From assembly GCF_010211745.1 (NCBI RefSeq), contig NZ_PDWQ01000001.1, positions 620,001 to 684,000 of the forward strand: a stretch of DNA of 64,000 bases, given 5' to 3'. The stretch is from Pseudoxanthomonas kalamensis DSM 18571 (GTDB lineage: Bacteria; Pseudomonadota; Gammaproteobacteria; Xanthomonadales; Xanthomonadaceae). The notes below the pieces were generated by a model. That model saw nothing but the letters and a program-made list of their open reading frames with translations, did not search any database and was not told the origin of the DNA. The position numbers were made by a program, and so were the translations under genes. The first letter of the stretch is position 1; each line of letters opens with the position of its first letter. Below are positions 38,722 to 48,039 of this stretch, piece by piece.

Positions 38722-39348
38722 ATGCACGAGACGACTGCAATGCCGCGCCATCGGCGGCGGCTGGCATGGTTGCGCAGGGAATTGCTGCCGATCGCGGTGA
38801 TGCTGCTGTTGCTGGGCGCGGCACGCTCGTCGTTCGCCAACCATTACATCGTTCCCAGCGGTTCGATGCAGGACACGCTGATGCCCGGTGATCGGGTGGT
38901 GGTGAACATGAGCGCGTATGGCGTGCGCTTGCCTTTTACCGGCGTCGAACTGCTCGACCGTGCGCATCCGCGCGCCGGCGACGTGGCCGTGTTCGACTCG
39001 CCGGCGGACGGCACCCGGCTGATCAAGCGGATCGTGGCCGCGGGCGGGGATCGCATCGAGGTGCGCGACGGCCATGTACGGCTCAATGGCCGCGAGCTGC
39101 GGCTTGGCCCGCACGACGATGTCGAACGCTTCGGCGGGCATCTGGCCCGGATCAACCTGGATGCCGGTGGCGGCCCCGACGTGCCCGCCCTCACCGTGCC
39201 CGAAGGCATGCTGCTGGTGATGGGCGACCATCGCGGCAACAGCTTCGATGGCCGCTATTTCGGCCTGGTCCGGGCCGACGACGTGTACGGCAAGGCGGTG
39301 GCGGTGTATTTCCGCCGCGGCGAGGGTTTTGTCTGGCAGCGACTGTGA
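38722..39348 (+). CDS. lepB: Signal peptidase I (LepB-like)
   Basis: A ~208-residue membrane serine protease that removes signal peptides. After one N-terminal hydrophobic helix (LLPIAVMLLLLGAARSSFA) comes box B with the nucleophile Ser in YIVPSGSMQDTLMPGD, the general-base Lys in TRLIKRIVAAGGD, and the late box VMGDHRGNSFDGRYFG. It is shorter than E. coli LepB and has a single TM segment, like a second S26 peptidase. I use ATG 38722; ATG 38740 is also possible. Confidence 0.88.
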   Translation: MHETTAMPRHRRRLAWLRRELLPIAVMLLLLGAARSSFANHYIVPSGSMQDTLMPGDRVVVNMSAYGVRLPFTGVELLDRAHPRAGDVAVFDSPADGTRLIKRIVAAGGDRIEVRDGHVRLNGRELRLGPHDDVERFGGHLARINLDAGGGPDVPALTVPEGMLLVMGDHRGNSFDGRYFGLVRADDVYGKAVAVYFRRGEGFVWQRL

Positions 39349-39373
39349 GCCAGCGTACCAACGCAGCGGTGGA

Positions 39374-40342
39374 TCAGCGTTCCGAATGCCCGGTGTCGTC
39401 GTAGCCGCGCGGCGCGAACAGGTCCGGACGGATCAGCTCGACGAAGGCGCGCGCCTGCGGTGACAGGAACTTGCCCTTGCGCACCACCACGCCGTAGCTG
39501 CGCGAGGGGAAATAGGCGCTGAGCGGGCGCACGGCCAAGCGTTTGTGATCGGCCTCGCCGAGGCAGATCGCGGTGACGATGGAGATGCCCATTCCCATCG
39601 CCACGTACTGCTTGATCACTTCCCAGCCGCCGACTTCCAGCGCCACCGTGTACGGTACGCGGTTCTTCTGGAACACCAGATCGACCAGGCGATAGGTGAT
39701 CTGCCGCTTCGGCGGCAGGATCAGCGGGTACGGCGACAGGTCTTCCAGCACCAGTTCCGGCTTGGCGGCCAGCGGATGGCCGCGCGGCGCGATCAGGAAC
39801 GGCTCGAACGTGTAGACCGGTTCGTAGCTGAGGTCGCTGGGCACGTCCAGCATCGACCCCACCGCCAGGTCGACCGCATCCGAGCGCAGCAGGTCGGTGC
39901 CGTCGGCGCTGATCGCCGGGTGCAGGGTCAGGTGCACGTCCGGATGGCGGCTGCGGAATTCCTCGACGATCTTCGGCAGCAGGTAGAGGATGGTGGAACT
40001 GTTGGCGGCGATGTTCAGCTCGCCGGGATTCAGGCCGCTGACTCGGTCGCGGAACTCGGCCGCCAGCCCGTCCAGGCTTTCGACCAGCGGCTGGGCCATG
40101 TCGTACAGGATCTGCCCCTGTGCAGTCGGGGTGATCCGGCGGCCGCTACGTTCGAACAGGCCCACCCCCAGCTCGCGTTCCAGCGCCTGCAATTGCAGGG
40201 TGATGGCCGGCTGGCTGACGAAAAGCGCCTCGGCCGCCCGCGAAACCGAGCCCAGCCGGACCGTCTGGCAGAAGGCGCGCAGCGGCTTCAACCGGTCGGA
40301 TTTGTAGGAAAAACGCGGAGTTGGCGGATTCTGTCCCGGCAC
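39374..40342 (-). CDS. LysR-family (CysB-like) transcriptional regulator
   Basis: A 322-residue regulator. The N-terminal helix-turn-helix (~residues 18-75) contains LGSVSRAAEALFVSQPAITLQLQALE; the periplasmic-binding-like effector domain follows. The start is GTG at 40342. It is divergent from aceB and separated from it by 109 bp of AT-rich DNA carrying dyads, the usual design for a LysR protein that controls its neighbour. I infer regulation of the glyoxylate shunt; the effector is unknown. Confidence 0.92.
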   Translation of the reverse strand: MPGQNPPTPRFSYKSDRLKPLRAFCQTVRLGSVSRAAEALFVSQPAITLQLQALERELGVGLFERSGRRITPTAQGQILYDMAQPLVESLDGLAAEFRDRVSGLNPGELNIAANSSTILYLLPKIVEEFRSRHPDVHLTLHPAISADGTDLLRSDAVDLAVGSMLDVPSDLSYEPVYTFEPFLIAPRGHPLAAKPELVLEDLSPYPLILPPKRQITYRLVDLVFQKNRVPYTVALEVGGWEVIKQYVAMGMGISIVTAICLGEADHKRLAVRPLSAYFPSRSYGVVVRKGKFLSPQARAFVELIRPDLFAPRGYDDTGHSER

Positions 40343-40354
40343 CGTCTCAATTGA

Positions 40355-40371
40355 TATTAGTTAAACTTATA
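40355..40371. promoter_or_regulatory. Candidate LysR operator between lysR and aceB
   Basis: TATTAGTTAAACTTATA is a 17-bp dyad with seven of eight pairs matching around A40363, and it contains a T-N11-A core (T40357, A40369) as in LysR boxes. Confidence 0.65.
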
Positions 40372-40373
40372 AA

Positions 40374-40384
40374 TTGCATTGCAA
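40374..40384. promoter_or_regulatory. Second dyad between lysR and aceB
   Basis: TTGCATTGCAA is a perfect 11-bp palindrome with a central T, 2 bp beyond the first dyad. It could be the activation half of a two-part LysR site. Confidence 0.55.
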
Positions 40385-40451
40385 AATCTAAGTTGTCAAA
40401 TACATGCTGCAAGCGCACATTTCACGCCCTGCCAGAAGCCAGGAGCTCGTC

Positions 40452-42083
40452 ATGTCCGCCCACGCCCATGCGCTGTCGCCCCATCCCGCCGCCGCCAGCC
40501 GGCCCACGCCCGGCATTGCCCTGACCGCCGAGGCTGAAGGTCAGGAAGCCCTGCTGCCGCCGGACGCGCTGGCGCTGCTGGTGTCGCTGCACCGGGCCAT
40601 CGAGCCCGAACGGCAGGCGCGGCTGTCGGCCCGCTGCGAGCGCCAGGCGTTCTTCGACGCCGGCGGCCTGCCGGACTTCCGCGAGGACACGCGCGAGATT
40701 CGCGAAGGCGACTGGTCGGTGGCGCCGCTGCCGGCCGCGCTGCGCGACCGCCGGGTCGAGATCACCGGCCCGGTCGATCCGAAGATGGTGATCAACGCGC
40801 TGAACTCCGGCGCCAAGGTCTACATGGCCGACTTCGAGGATTCGACCTCGCCGACCTGGGCCAATCTGATGACCGGGCAGCAGGCGCTGATCGGAGCCGT
40901 GCGCGGCGATCTCGAATTCCTTGCGGACAACGGCAAGCGTTACGCGCTACGCCCGTACAACGAGCAGGCGGTGCTGATCGTGCGGCCGCGCGGTTGGCAC
41001 CTGGACGAGAAGCACGTGCTGGTCGACGGCCAGCCGATGTCCGGCGCGTTGTTCGACGCGGCACTGTTCGCCTTCCACAATGCCCGCGCGCTGATGGACA
41101 AGGGCCGCGGCCCGTACTTCTACCTGCCCAAGTTGCAGAGCATGGAAGAGGCGGCGCTGTGGGAAGCCGCGCTGTCGCACATCGAGGCCGCGCTGGGCCT
41201 GCCGCAGGGGCAGATGAAGGTCACCGTGCTGATCGAGACGCTGCCGGCGGTGTTCGAGATGCACGAGATCCTGCACGCGCTGCGCGGACGCATCGTCGGC
41301 CTGAACTGCGGTCGCTGGGACTACATCTTTTCCTACATCAAGACCTTCCGCGCGCACCGCGACAAGGTGCTGCCCGAGCGCGGCCAGGTCACCATGACCC
41401 AGCCGTTCCTGAAGGCCTATTCGGAGCTGCTGATCCAGACCTGCCACAAGCGCGGCGCGCATGCGATGGGCGGCATGGCCGCGCAGATTCCGATCAGCAA
41501 CGACGAGGCCGCCAACGAACAGGCGCTGGCGCGGGTGCGTGCCGACAAGCTGCGCGAAGTCACTGCCGGCCATGACGGCACCTGGGTCGCGCATCCGGCG
41601 CTGATCCCGGTGGCGCAGGCGATCTTCGACGAGCACATGCCCGGCCCGAACCAGCACGACAAGCTGCGCGAGGACGTGTCGGTCGGCCGCGACCAGCTGA
41701 TCGCGCCGTCGATGGGCAGCATCACCCGCGCCGGTTTCGAAGGCAACGTGGAAGTCTGCGTGCGCTACCTGGCCGCCTGGCTGGACGGCAACGGCTGCGT
41801 GCCGATCCACTGGCTGATGGAGGACGCGGCCACCGCCGAAATTTCGCGTACCCAGATCTGGCAGTGGCTGCACACGCCGGGCATGCACCTGGCCGACGGC
41901 ACCGCCATCGATTCCAAGCTGCTCGACGCCACCCTGCGCGGCCTGCCCGCGCGGCTGGGCGACACTGCTGCGCTACCCGGCGGCAATCGCGTCGGCGAAG
42001 CCATCGCCCTGCTCGACGAACTGAGCCGCAGCGACGAGCTGGCCGAATTCCTGACCCTGCCGGCGTACCAGCGCATCGACTGA
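40452..42083 (+). CDS. aceB: Malate synthase A
   Basis: A 543-residue glyoxylate-shunt enzyme that condenses glyoxylate and acetyl-CoA to malate. Features: [17 protein letters not shown] (~residue 135), the Mg-binding [35 protein letters not shown] and the catalytic-Asp region VNWLMEDAA-like segment ([12 protein letters not shown]). Start ATG 40452 has AGGAG 6 nt upstream; an in-frame ATG at 40404 lacks that. aceA follows 61 bp downstream. Confidence 0.97.
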   Translation: MSAHAHALSPHPAAASRPTPGIALTAEAEGQEALLPPDALALLVSLHRAIEPERQARLSARCERQAFFDAGGLPDFREDTREIREGDWSVAPLPAALRDRRVEITGPVDPKMVINALNSGAKVYMADFEDSTSPTWANLMTGQQALIGAVRGDLEFLADNGKRYALRPYNEQAVLIVRPRGWHLDEKHVLVDGQPMSGALFDAALFAFHNARALMDKGRGPYFYLPKLQSMEEAALWEAALSHIEAALGLPQGQMKVTVLIETLPAVFEMHEILHALRGRIVGLNCGRWDYIFSYIKTFRAHRDKVLPERGQVTMTQPFLKAYSELLIQTCHKRGAHAMGGMAAQIPISNDEAANEQALARVRADKLREVTAGHDGTWVAHPALIPVAQAIFDEHMPGPNQHDKLREDVSVGRDQLIAPSMGSITRAGFEGNVEVCVRYLAAWLDGNGCVPIHWLMEDAATAEISRTQIWQWLHTPGMHLADGTAIDSKLLDATLRGLPARLGDTAALPGGNRVGEAIALLDELSRSDELAEFLTLPAYQRID

Positions 42084-42144
42084 CCGGCGCCCGTTTCCAC
42101 AATCCCCTATACGCACGACCCTCGATCCCCATCGGAGAAGGACC

Positions 42145-43476
42145 ATGAGCAAGCAACAGGACCAGATCAACGCCCTGCAGAAGGACTGGGACACCAATCC
42201 GCGCTGGAAGGGCGTCAAGCGCGACTACAGCGCCGCCGACGTGGTGCGCCTGCGCGGCAGCCTGCAGCCCGAATACACCCTGGCCAAGCGCGGCGCCGAG
42301 AAACTGTGGAAGCTGGTCAACGGCGAAGCCAAGAAAGGCTATGTGAACTCGTTCGGCGCGATCACCGCCGGTCAGGCCATGCAGCAGGCCAAGGCCGGGC
42401 TGGAAGCGGTGTACCTGTCCGGCTGGCAGGTGGCCGCCGACGGCAACACCTCCGAGACCATGTACCCCGACCAGTCGCTGTACGCGTACAACTCGGTGCC
42501 GACCATGGTGCGGCGGATCAACAACACCTTCCAGCGCGCCGACGAGATCCAGTGGAAGGCGATCTGCGACGGCAAGGTCAAGGAAGCCGATGCGGTCGAT
42601 TTCTTCCTGCCGATCGTCGCCGACGGCGAAGCCGGCTTCGGCGGCGTGCTGAACGCCTACGAGCTGATGAAGAACATGATCGCCGCCGGTGCCGCCGGCG
42701 TGCATTTCGAGGACCAGCTGGCCGCGGTCAAGAAGTGCGGCCACATGGGCGGCAAGGTGCTGGTGCCGACCCAGGAAGCGGTACAGAAGCTGACCGCCGC
42801 GCGCCTGGCCGCCGACGTGATGGGCGTGCCGACCATCGTGCTGGCGCGCACCGACGCCGAGGCCGCCAACCTGCTGACCTCGGACTTCGACGACAACGAT
42901 CGTCCGTTCGTCACCGGCGAGCGCACCGGCGAAGGTTTCTACCGGGTCCGCAACGGCCTGGAGCAGTCGATCAGCCGCGGTGTGGCTTATGCCGCCTACG
43001 CCGATCTGGTGTGGTGCGAGACCGGCACCCCCGACCTGGGTTTCGCCCGCGAGTTCGCCCAGGCCGTGCATGCCGCGCATCCGGGCAAGCTGTTGAGCTA
43101 CAACTGCTCGCCCAGCTTCAACTGGAAGAAGAACCTGGACGACAAGACCATCGCCAAGTTCCAGGACGAGCTGTCGGCGATGGGCTACAAGTATCAGTTC
43201 ATCACCCTGGCCGGCATCCACATCAACTGGTACAACACCTTCAAGTTCGCCCACGACTATGCGCGCGGCGAAGGCATGCGGCATTACGTCGAGCAGGTGC
43301 AGGAGCCGGAGTTCGCCGCGCGCGAGCAGGGCTACACCTTCGTTTCGCACCAGCAGGAAGTCGGCGCTGGCTACTTCGACGACGTGACCACGGTGATCCA
43401 GGGCGGCGCCTCCAGCGTCACCGCGCTGACCGGTTCCACCGAGGAAGCGCAGTTCCACGGCGAGAAGGCCGCGTAA
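42145..43476 (+). CDS. aceA: Isocitrate lyase
   Basis: A 443-residue enzyme that splits isocitrate to glyoxylate and succinate. The active-site signature [17 protein letters not shown] holds the catalytic Cys, and the metal/substrate loops are [12 protein letters not shown] and [12 protein letters not shown]. The start ATG 42145 has a strong GGAGAAGGA ribosome site. It forms a shunt operon with aceB, and the transcript ends at the hairpin at 43511-43541. Confidence 0.98.
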   Translation: MSKQQDQINALQKDWDTNPRWKGVKRDYSAADVVRLRGSLQPEYTLAKRGAEKLWKLVNGEAKKGYVNSFGAITAGQAMQQAKAGLEAVYLSGWQVAADGNTSETMYPDQSLYAYNSVPTMVRRINNTFQRADEIQWKAICDGKVKEADAVDFFLPIVADGEAGFGGVLNAYELMKNMIAAGAAGVHFEDQLAAVKKCGHMGGKVLVPTQEAVQKLTAARLAADVMGVPTIVLARTDAEAANLLTSDFDDNDRPFVTGERTGEGFYRVRNGLEQSISRGVAYAAYADLVWCETGTPDLGFAREFAQAVHAAHPGKLLSYNCSPSFNWKKNLDDKTIAKFQDELSAMGYKYQFITLAGIHINWYNTFKFAHDYARGEGMRHYVEQVQEPEFAAREQGYTFVSHQQEVGAGYFDDVTTVIQGGASSVTALTGSTEEAQFHGEKAA

Positions 43477-43510
43477 GCGCAAGCTTTCGCGTCAGCAGGC
43501 AACAAAAGAA

Positions 43511-43541
43511 GGGGCGGCCGTCGATGACGGTCGCCCCTTTT
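43511..43541. terminator. Bidirectional terminator between aceA and the anti-phage gene
   Basis: A 12-bp stem with one G-T pair and a GAT loop (43511-43537) is followed by TTTT on the plus strand. On the minus strand TTCTTTT follows, so it can also end the convergent deaminase transcript. Confidence 0.9.
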
Positions 43542-43554
43542 ACGCTGGGGGGCT

Positions 43555-45177
43555 TCAGCTGTTTTTCCTTGCCTGAATCGCATCTTCGATGCGTTTGACT
43601 ATTCGCGATTCAAGCTGAATGTAGTTATCGATGAATTCAATGGATTTTTTCTTGGCGCTTGAGGGTGTAACTCGTATAGCTTTTCCTTGACTGTCCTTTC
43701 GGCCGTCAAGTGAGTAGAAAAGGTCACGAAATCTGTTCGGAGAAACGCCTTCGAAGTTTAAGAAAGCAACTTTTCCATCAGCCCTCGATTCCCCCCATGC
43801 GACCTGTTCGTCAGGGTCATGGGCTATGTCGTCGTCGTGCAGCTCAATAGCCAAGCTTTTCGCGTACGGCTCGATGAAATAGACACTTGATATTCCCGCT
43901 GCAACTATGTGTCTTGCGCAGTTGTGGCACGGGTAGGTTGTCGTAAAGAGTATCGCGCCCTTAACACTATTTCCGCCCTCTCGTGAAACTGAAATAAGAG
44001 CATCCATTTCGGCGTGGACGGCTCGTGAGAACTCGATTAGATCTTTCAGGCGAGTGCTTGATCGGATGGATTTTGCTATGTCCGATGCTTTGTTGGAGTC
44101 GACGCCATGCTTCAATATTTCTGATTTAATTTCATCGCATAGAAAGTCTTTATGCTGGTCATTAAAGCAGTGACCACCTTCCTTGTGCACGCAGCGATTA
44201 TCGCCGTTGCCATATTCGTAGAGGCCGCCTCCCCGTCTTGGTACATCATTGCAGCCAGTGGAAAGTAATGAGCCTGTTGTGGAGACTATTGCTGCACCTA
44301 CTTGTCTGGATAGGCATGCGGAACGCATGGCAGCACTGAATGCAGCATACATTCCGCGCTCGGGAATCGTTGGAGTGATGCCTGGTTCGTCATGTAGCAG
44401 GTCAATGAATCGCTTCAGTTGCTCAGAAAGGTCTCGGCTATTCCCGCTAGTATTTCTGAGGAAGAAATCTGCAGACTTCAGAGTTTTCTCGAGTTGCTGC
44501 CCTCTGTTGCTTCGGCCGTCTTTATTTGATTCTGCGCGGTCTCGATCCATTAATTTAACCGCTTCAGGTTCAGTCATGCGCTTGGCCATCAGGTTGCGCT
44601 TTCGCCTTTCGTACCCTGATAGGGTGCCGACTAGGAAAAAGAGGTTCCCATATACGTCTCTAAGAAGCTGAACTTCTTTTGGGTTCTTTAGTTGGTCGAT
44701 AACGTACGCTACCCGCTTCGGGGTAACGTGCTCAGGATCTACTTCTTTGGCTTCGTCAGCTGTCTGTGCTGAATTAAGTCGATCTAATGCGATAGCTTGC
44801 AAAGCTATCTGCGCACCTAGATCTTCACCCAAAACCTCCCGAAGATCATTTCCTAAGTCTTGGAAAGAAGAAATGCGACTATATTCGCCTATAGTTGCAT
44901 CAGTTTGATTTGGCACTTTCAGTTCGTGTGCAAGCTCTGAGAAGTGTTCAGTTACTTTGATGTGAACAACTCGATATCCACGATTTTCGAGCTGTTGCTG
45001 CAACTCTTTGCGGACAAGGTCGATTCCACAACCTACCGGGCCACTAAGTGCCATAACGAGTTCCGGGGAGAGGCGTCCACTCAGATCCCCTCGCGCGTCG
45101 CCTTTCTGAGAGCCGACATCACTCGTTGTATTTCTCGCAGGGGTGGCGGCCTGCAGTTGAGCTGCGTTCACATTCAT
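43555..45177 (-). CDS. avcD: Anti-phage dCTP/dCMP deaminase, AvcD family
   Basis: A 540-residue two-domain defence protein. The N-terminal P-loop kinase-like domain (~40-260) has an atypical Walker A, ALSGPVGCGIDL (residues 43-54), without the usual Lys. The C-terminal zinc deaminase domain has HAE (388-390) and TTYPCHNCARH with PCHNC (416-420), plus further Cys/His in RCVHKEGGHCFN. AvcD-type proteins deaminate dCTP/dCMP, depleting cytosine nucleotides during phage infection, and are controlled by a cognate antitoxin RNA in Vibrio. The gene is visibly AT-richer than its neighbours and lies alone between aceA and comM, so it looks horizontally acquired. The ATG at 45177 has GGGGAG only 2 nt upstream. 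Confidence 0.85.
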   Translation of the reverse strand: MNVNAAQLQAATPARNTTSDVGSQKGDARGDLSGRLSPELVMALSGPVGCGIDLVRKELQQQLENRGYRVVHIKVTEHFSELAHELKVPNQTDATIGEYSRISSFQDLGNDLREVLGEDLGAQIALQAIALDRLNSAQTADEAKEVDPEHVTPKRVAYVIDQLKNPKEVQLLRDVYGNLFFLVGTLSGYERRKRNLMAKRMTEPEAVKLMDRDRAESNKDGRSNRGQQLEKTLKSADFFLRNTSGNSRDLSEQLKRFIDLLHDEPGITPTIPERGMYAAFSAAMRSACLSRQVGAAIVSTTGSLLSTGCNDVPRRGGGLYEYGNGDNRCVHKEGGHCFNDQHKDFLCDEIKSEILKHGVDSNKASDIAKSIRSSTRLKDLIEFSRAVHAEMDALISVSREGGNSVKGAILFTTTYPCHNCARHIVAAGISSVYFIEPYAKSLAIELHDDDIAHDPDEQVAWGESRADGKVAFLNFEGVSPNRFRDLFYSLDGRKDSQGKAIRVTPSSAKKKSIEFIDNYIQLESRIVKRIEDAIQARKNS

Positions 45178-45219
45178 AACTCCCCGGTTCAGGAGAGTGA
45201 ATATAGAACAGCTGGGACC

Positions 45220-45417
45220 TCAATCGGGCAGTCGGGCTGCGAATTCCAACAATCGGCGCTTTGCGTCTGCGCTTTGCGAGTTGACCGGTCCCGGTTTGCT
45301 GGGGAACTGGACGATCGTCGCCGTGGCTAATTCCCGCTGGGTGAGACTTAGCTCAAGCTGAGAATTAGAGGAGAGTTCTTGCGCTGGTCGAGATCGACTG
45401 TCTAGCTTTTTGCGCAT
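45220..45417 (-). CDS. Putative 65-residue upstream ORF of the avcD locus
   Basis: It starts at ATG 45417 with GGAG 6 nt upstream and ends 42 bp before avcD. The N-terminus is basic (MRKKLDSRSRP), the middle reads QRELATATIVQFPSKP and the C-terminus is helical (DAKRRLLEFAARLPD). No known family, signal or membrane helix. It could encode an antitoxin or regulator, or the DNA may act only as a leader/antitoxin RNA, since avcD systems use RNA inhibitors. Protein-coding status is therefore tentative. Confidence 0.5.
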   Translation of the reverse strand: MRKKLDSRSRPAQELSSNSQLELSLTQRELATATIVQFPSKPGPVNSQSADAKRRLLEFAARLPD

Positions 45418-45481
45418 GTGTGGCTCCGAAAAGCAAGCGGGTGAGATCGCAAACGTCATTTTTGCGTTAGGAGCTTTTGGC

Positions 45482-45500
45482 GTTCAAGTTCAGTGTTCAA
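45482..45500 (-). repeat. Triplicate GTTCA repeat upstream of the small ORF
   Basis: GTTCAAGTTCAGTGTTCAA on the plus strand has GTTCA at 45482, 45488 and 45495. It lies in the leader between the promoter and the small ORF. Confidence 0.4.
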
Positions 45501-45546
45501 TAAAGAGGTGAAGTAGTCAAACTGCGACATCAAACCTAATTCATAT

Positions 45547-45575
45547 AAAATAGCACATAAGGTTTTGATATACAA
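45547..45575 (-). promoter_or_regulatory. Candidate promoter of the small ORF-avcD transcript
   Basis: On the minus strand TTGTAT (45570-45575) and TATTTT (45547-45552) are separated by exactly 17 bp. Transcription would start near 45540, giving a ~120-nt leader before the small ORF. The rest of the gap between the small ORF and comM (45418-45734) contains only the repeats listed here. Confidence 0.55.
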
Positions 45576-45597
45576 ATGAATTTATTGGAATATCAAA
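45564..45597. repeat. Inverted repeat overlapping the avcD promoter
   Basis: TTTGATAT (45564-45571) and ATATCAAA (45590-45597) are perfectly complementary, 18 bp apart. The first arm overlaps the -35 element, so a bound repressor could block the promoter. Confidence 0.45.
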
Positions 45598-45734
45598 TGC
45601 TCGGAATGAGCGCCTGACTTATAGCTTTGATGTGTGGAGCATTAGCGGCCTGCTAAAGAAGGGGGAGGGGCTGAACAGGATCTGCTGACGGCCGGTATGG
45701 GTCGATGGTGAGGGTGGGCAATGTTTGCGCGTGC

Positions 45735-47249
45735 TCATGCCGCCCGCTGCGACGGGCCGCGGTCCAGCCGGCGGTAGCCCAGCGCTTCGGTCAGGTGCGC
45801 GCTGGCGATGTTGGTAGCGCCATCCAGGTCGGCGATGGTGCGCGCCACCCGCAGGATGCGGTGCATCGAGCGAGCCGACAGTTGCAGGCGCTCGATCGCG
45901 CGTTCCAACAGGGCCTGGTCGCGTTCGCCCAGGCGGCAGTCGCGCATGGTCTCGGCCTGGCCGAGTTGCGCGTTGGCCTTGCCGGCGCGTTGCAGTTGCA
46001 TGACGCGTGCACGTTCGACCCGGGCGCGGATGCGGGCGCTGTCCTCTCCGTTGGGCGCGTCCGGACGTAGTTCCTGTGGTGGCAGTCGCGGCACGTCCAC
46101 ATGCAGGTCGATGCGGTCGAGCAGCGGTCCGGAAATCTTCGCCCGGTAGCGCCGGACCTGTTCCGGGTTGCAGCGGCAGCGTCCGCCGGGATCGCCGGCC
46201 CAGCCGCAGGGGCAGGGGTTCATCGCTGCGACCAGCTGGAAACGGGCCGGAAATTCGGCGCTGCGCGCGGCCCGCGACACGGTCACGGTGCCCGATTCCA
46301 GTGGCTCGCGCAGCACCTCCAGTGCACGTCGGTCCCATTCGGGCAATTCGTCCAGGAACAGCACGCCGTTGTGCGCCAGCGAGATCTCGCCGGGGCGCGG
46401 ATCGGCGCCGCCGCCGACCAGTGCGACCGCGCTGGCGGTGTGGTGGGGCGCACGATACGGGCGTTGCCGCCAGCGCGCCGGGTCCAGTCCGCGACCGCTG
46501 ACCGAGGCGATGGCCGCGGTTTCCAGCGCTTCTTCCTCGCTGGCTGGCGGCAGCAATCCTGGCAATCGCGAGGCCAGCAGGGTCTTGCCGCAGCCCGGAG
46601 TGCCGACCAGCAGCAGATGATGGTTGCCGGCGGCGGCCACTTCCAGTGCGCGGCGCGCATGTGCCTGCCCGCGCACGTCGGCCATGTCCGGAATCGTGAT
46701 CGCCTGTGGTGGTGGCGCGCAGGCCTCGGGCAGCACTTTGGTGCCGTTCAATGCGGCGCAGACTTCCAGCAGGGTGCGTGCGGTCTGCGCCTGCACGTCG
46801 CGGGCCAGTGCGGCTTCGGCACCGCTGCCGGTGGGGACCACCAGCCGGCGACCGGCACGTGCGGCGGCCAGTGCGGCCGGCAGTACACCGTCGATGGCGC
46901 GCAGTTCGCCGGTCAGCCCCAGCTCGCCGAGGAATTCGCAATCGGCCAGCGCGTCGCGGTCGATCTGTCCGCTGGCGGCGAGAATGCCCAAGGCGATCGG
47001 CAGGTCGAAGCGGCCGCCGTCCTTGGGCAGATCGGCTGGTGCCAGGTTGACGGTGATGCGCCGGGCCGGGAATTCGAATTGCGCGCACAGGATGGCCGCG
47101 CGCACGCGGTCGCGCGATTCGCGCACCGCTGCTTCCGGCAGGCCGACGATATGGGTGGCCGGCAGTCCACCGGACAGGTGCACTTCCACCCGGACCGGAG
47201 GCGCGGCCACGCCCGCGCGTGCACGGCTGTGCACCAGAGCCAGGCTCAT
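45735..47249 (-). CDS. comM: Magnesium chelatase subunit I-like AAA+ protein ComM (YifB)
   Basis: A 504-residue DNA branch-migration helicase that extends homologous donor strands in natural transformation. The N-terminal ChlI-like domain (GLPEAAVRESRDRVRAA) is followed by AAA+ with Walker A VGTPGCGKT (~residue 217), Walker B GVLFLDELPEW and a cysteine-rich segment (MNPCPCGWAGDPGGRCRC). Length is normal. ubiK begins 11 bp upstream on the same strand. Confidence 0.95.
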   Translation of the reverse strand: MSLALVHSRARAGVAAPPVRVEVHLSGGLPATHIVGLPEAAVRESRDRVRAAILCAQFEFPARRITVNLAPADLPKDGGRFDLPIALGILAASGQIDRDALADCEFLGELGLTGELRAIDGVLPAALAAARAGRRLVVPTGSGAEAALARDVQAQTARTLLEVCAALNGTKVLPEACAPPPQAITIPDMADVRGQAHARRALEVAAAGNHHLLLVGTPGCGKTLLASRLPGLLPPASEEEALETAAIASVSGRGLDPARWRQRPYRAPHHTASAVALVGGGADPRPGEISLAHNGVLFLDELPEWDRRALEVLREPLESGTVTVSRAARSAEFPARFQLVAAMNPCPCGWAGDPGGRCRCNPEQVRRYRAKISGPLLDRIDLHVDVPRLPPQELRPDAPNGEDSARIRARVERARVMQLQRAGKANAQLGQAETMRDCRLGERDQALLERAIERLQLSARSMHRILRVARTIADLDGATNIASAHLTEALGYRRLDRGPSQRAA

Positions 47250-47260
47250 GGCGGCAGCGC

Positions 47261-47521
47261 TCAGGCGTCGGTGGAATCGGCGCGCCCAGCTTCCAGCGCG
47301 GCGATGCTGCGTTCCAGCGCTTCCAGTTTCTCGCGGGTGCGCAGCAGTACCGCGCGCTGCACCTCGAACTCCTCACGAGTCACCAGGTCCAGCCGCGACA
47401 GTCCGGATTGCAGCGCGCCGCGGAAGGCCTGCTGCAGTTCCTCGCGCGATTCGCGCAGGCCCGGCGGGACCAGGTCGCTGAGGCGGCGGGCAAGTTCGTC
47501 GATGTGGTTGAGGTCGATCAT
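47261..47521 (-). CDS. ubiK: Ubiquinone biosynthesis accessory factor UbiK (BMFP/YqiC family)
   Basis: An 86-residue coiled-coil protein that helps assemble the soluble ubiquinone-synthesis complex. It starts with IDLNHIDELARRLSDLVPPG and ends with a heptad-patterned helix VTREEFEVQRAVLLRTREKLEALE, the BMFP signature. It is 11 bp upstream of comM on the same strand and divergent from glnB. Confidence 0.92.
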   Translation of the reverse strand: MIDLNHIDELARRLSDLVPPGLRESREELQQAFRGALQSGLSRLDLVTREEFEVQRAVLLRTREKLEALERSIAALEAGRADSTDA

Positions 47522-47571
47522 GATGGGGTTCCTCCGGCAGTTGCCGGCAGCATCGTCTGCCCGGGCATTGA

Positions 47572-48036
<465 letters not shown>

Positions 48037-48039
48037 CGG

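Noticed and set aside
43960-44080. avcD deaminase as simple housekeeping dCMP deaminase (Dcd/ComEB)
   Set aside because: Those enzymes are about 150-190 residues and lack the N-terminal P-loop domain seen here.
44249-44671. 140-codon plus-strand frame inside avcD
   Set aside because: Antisense to a well-supported gene, without motif or ribosome site.
43543-45734. Larger defence island beside avcD
   Set aside because: Flanks are aceBA and comM-ubiK; only one defence gene and one small ORF are present.
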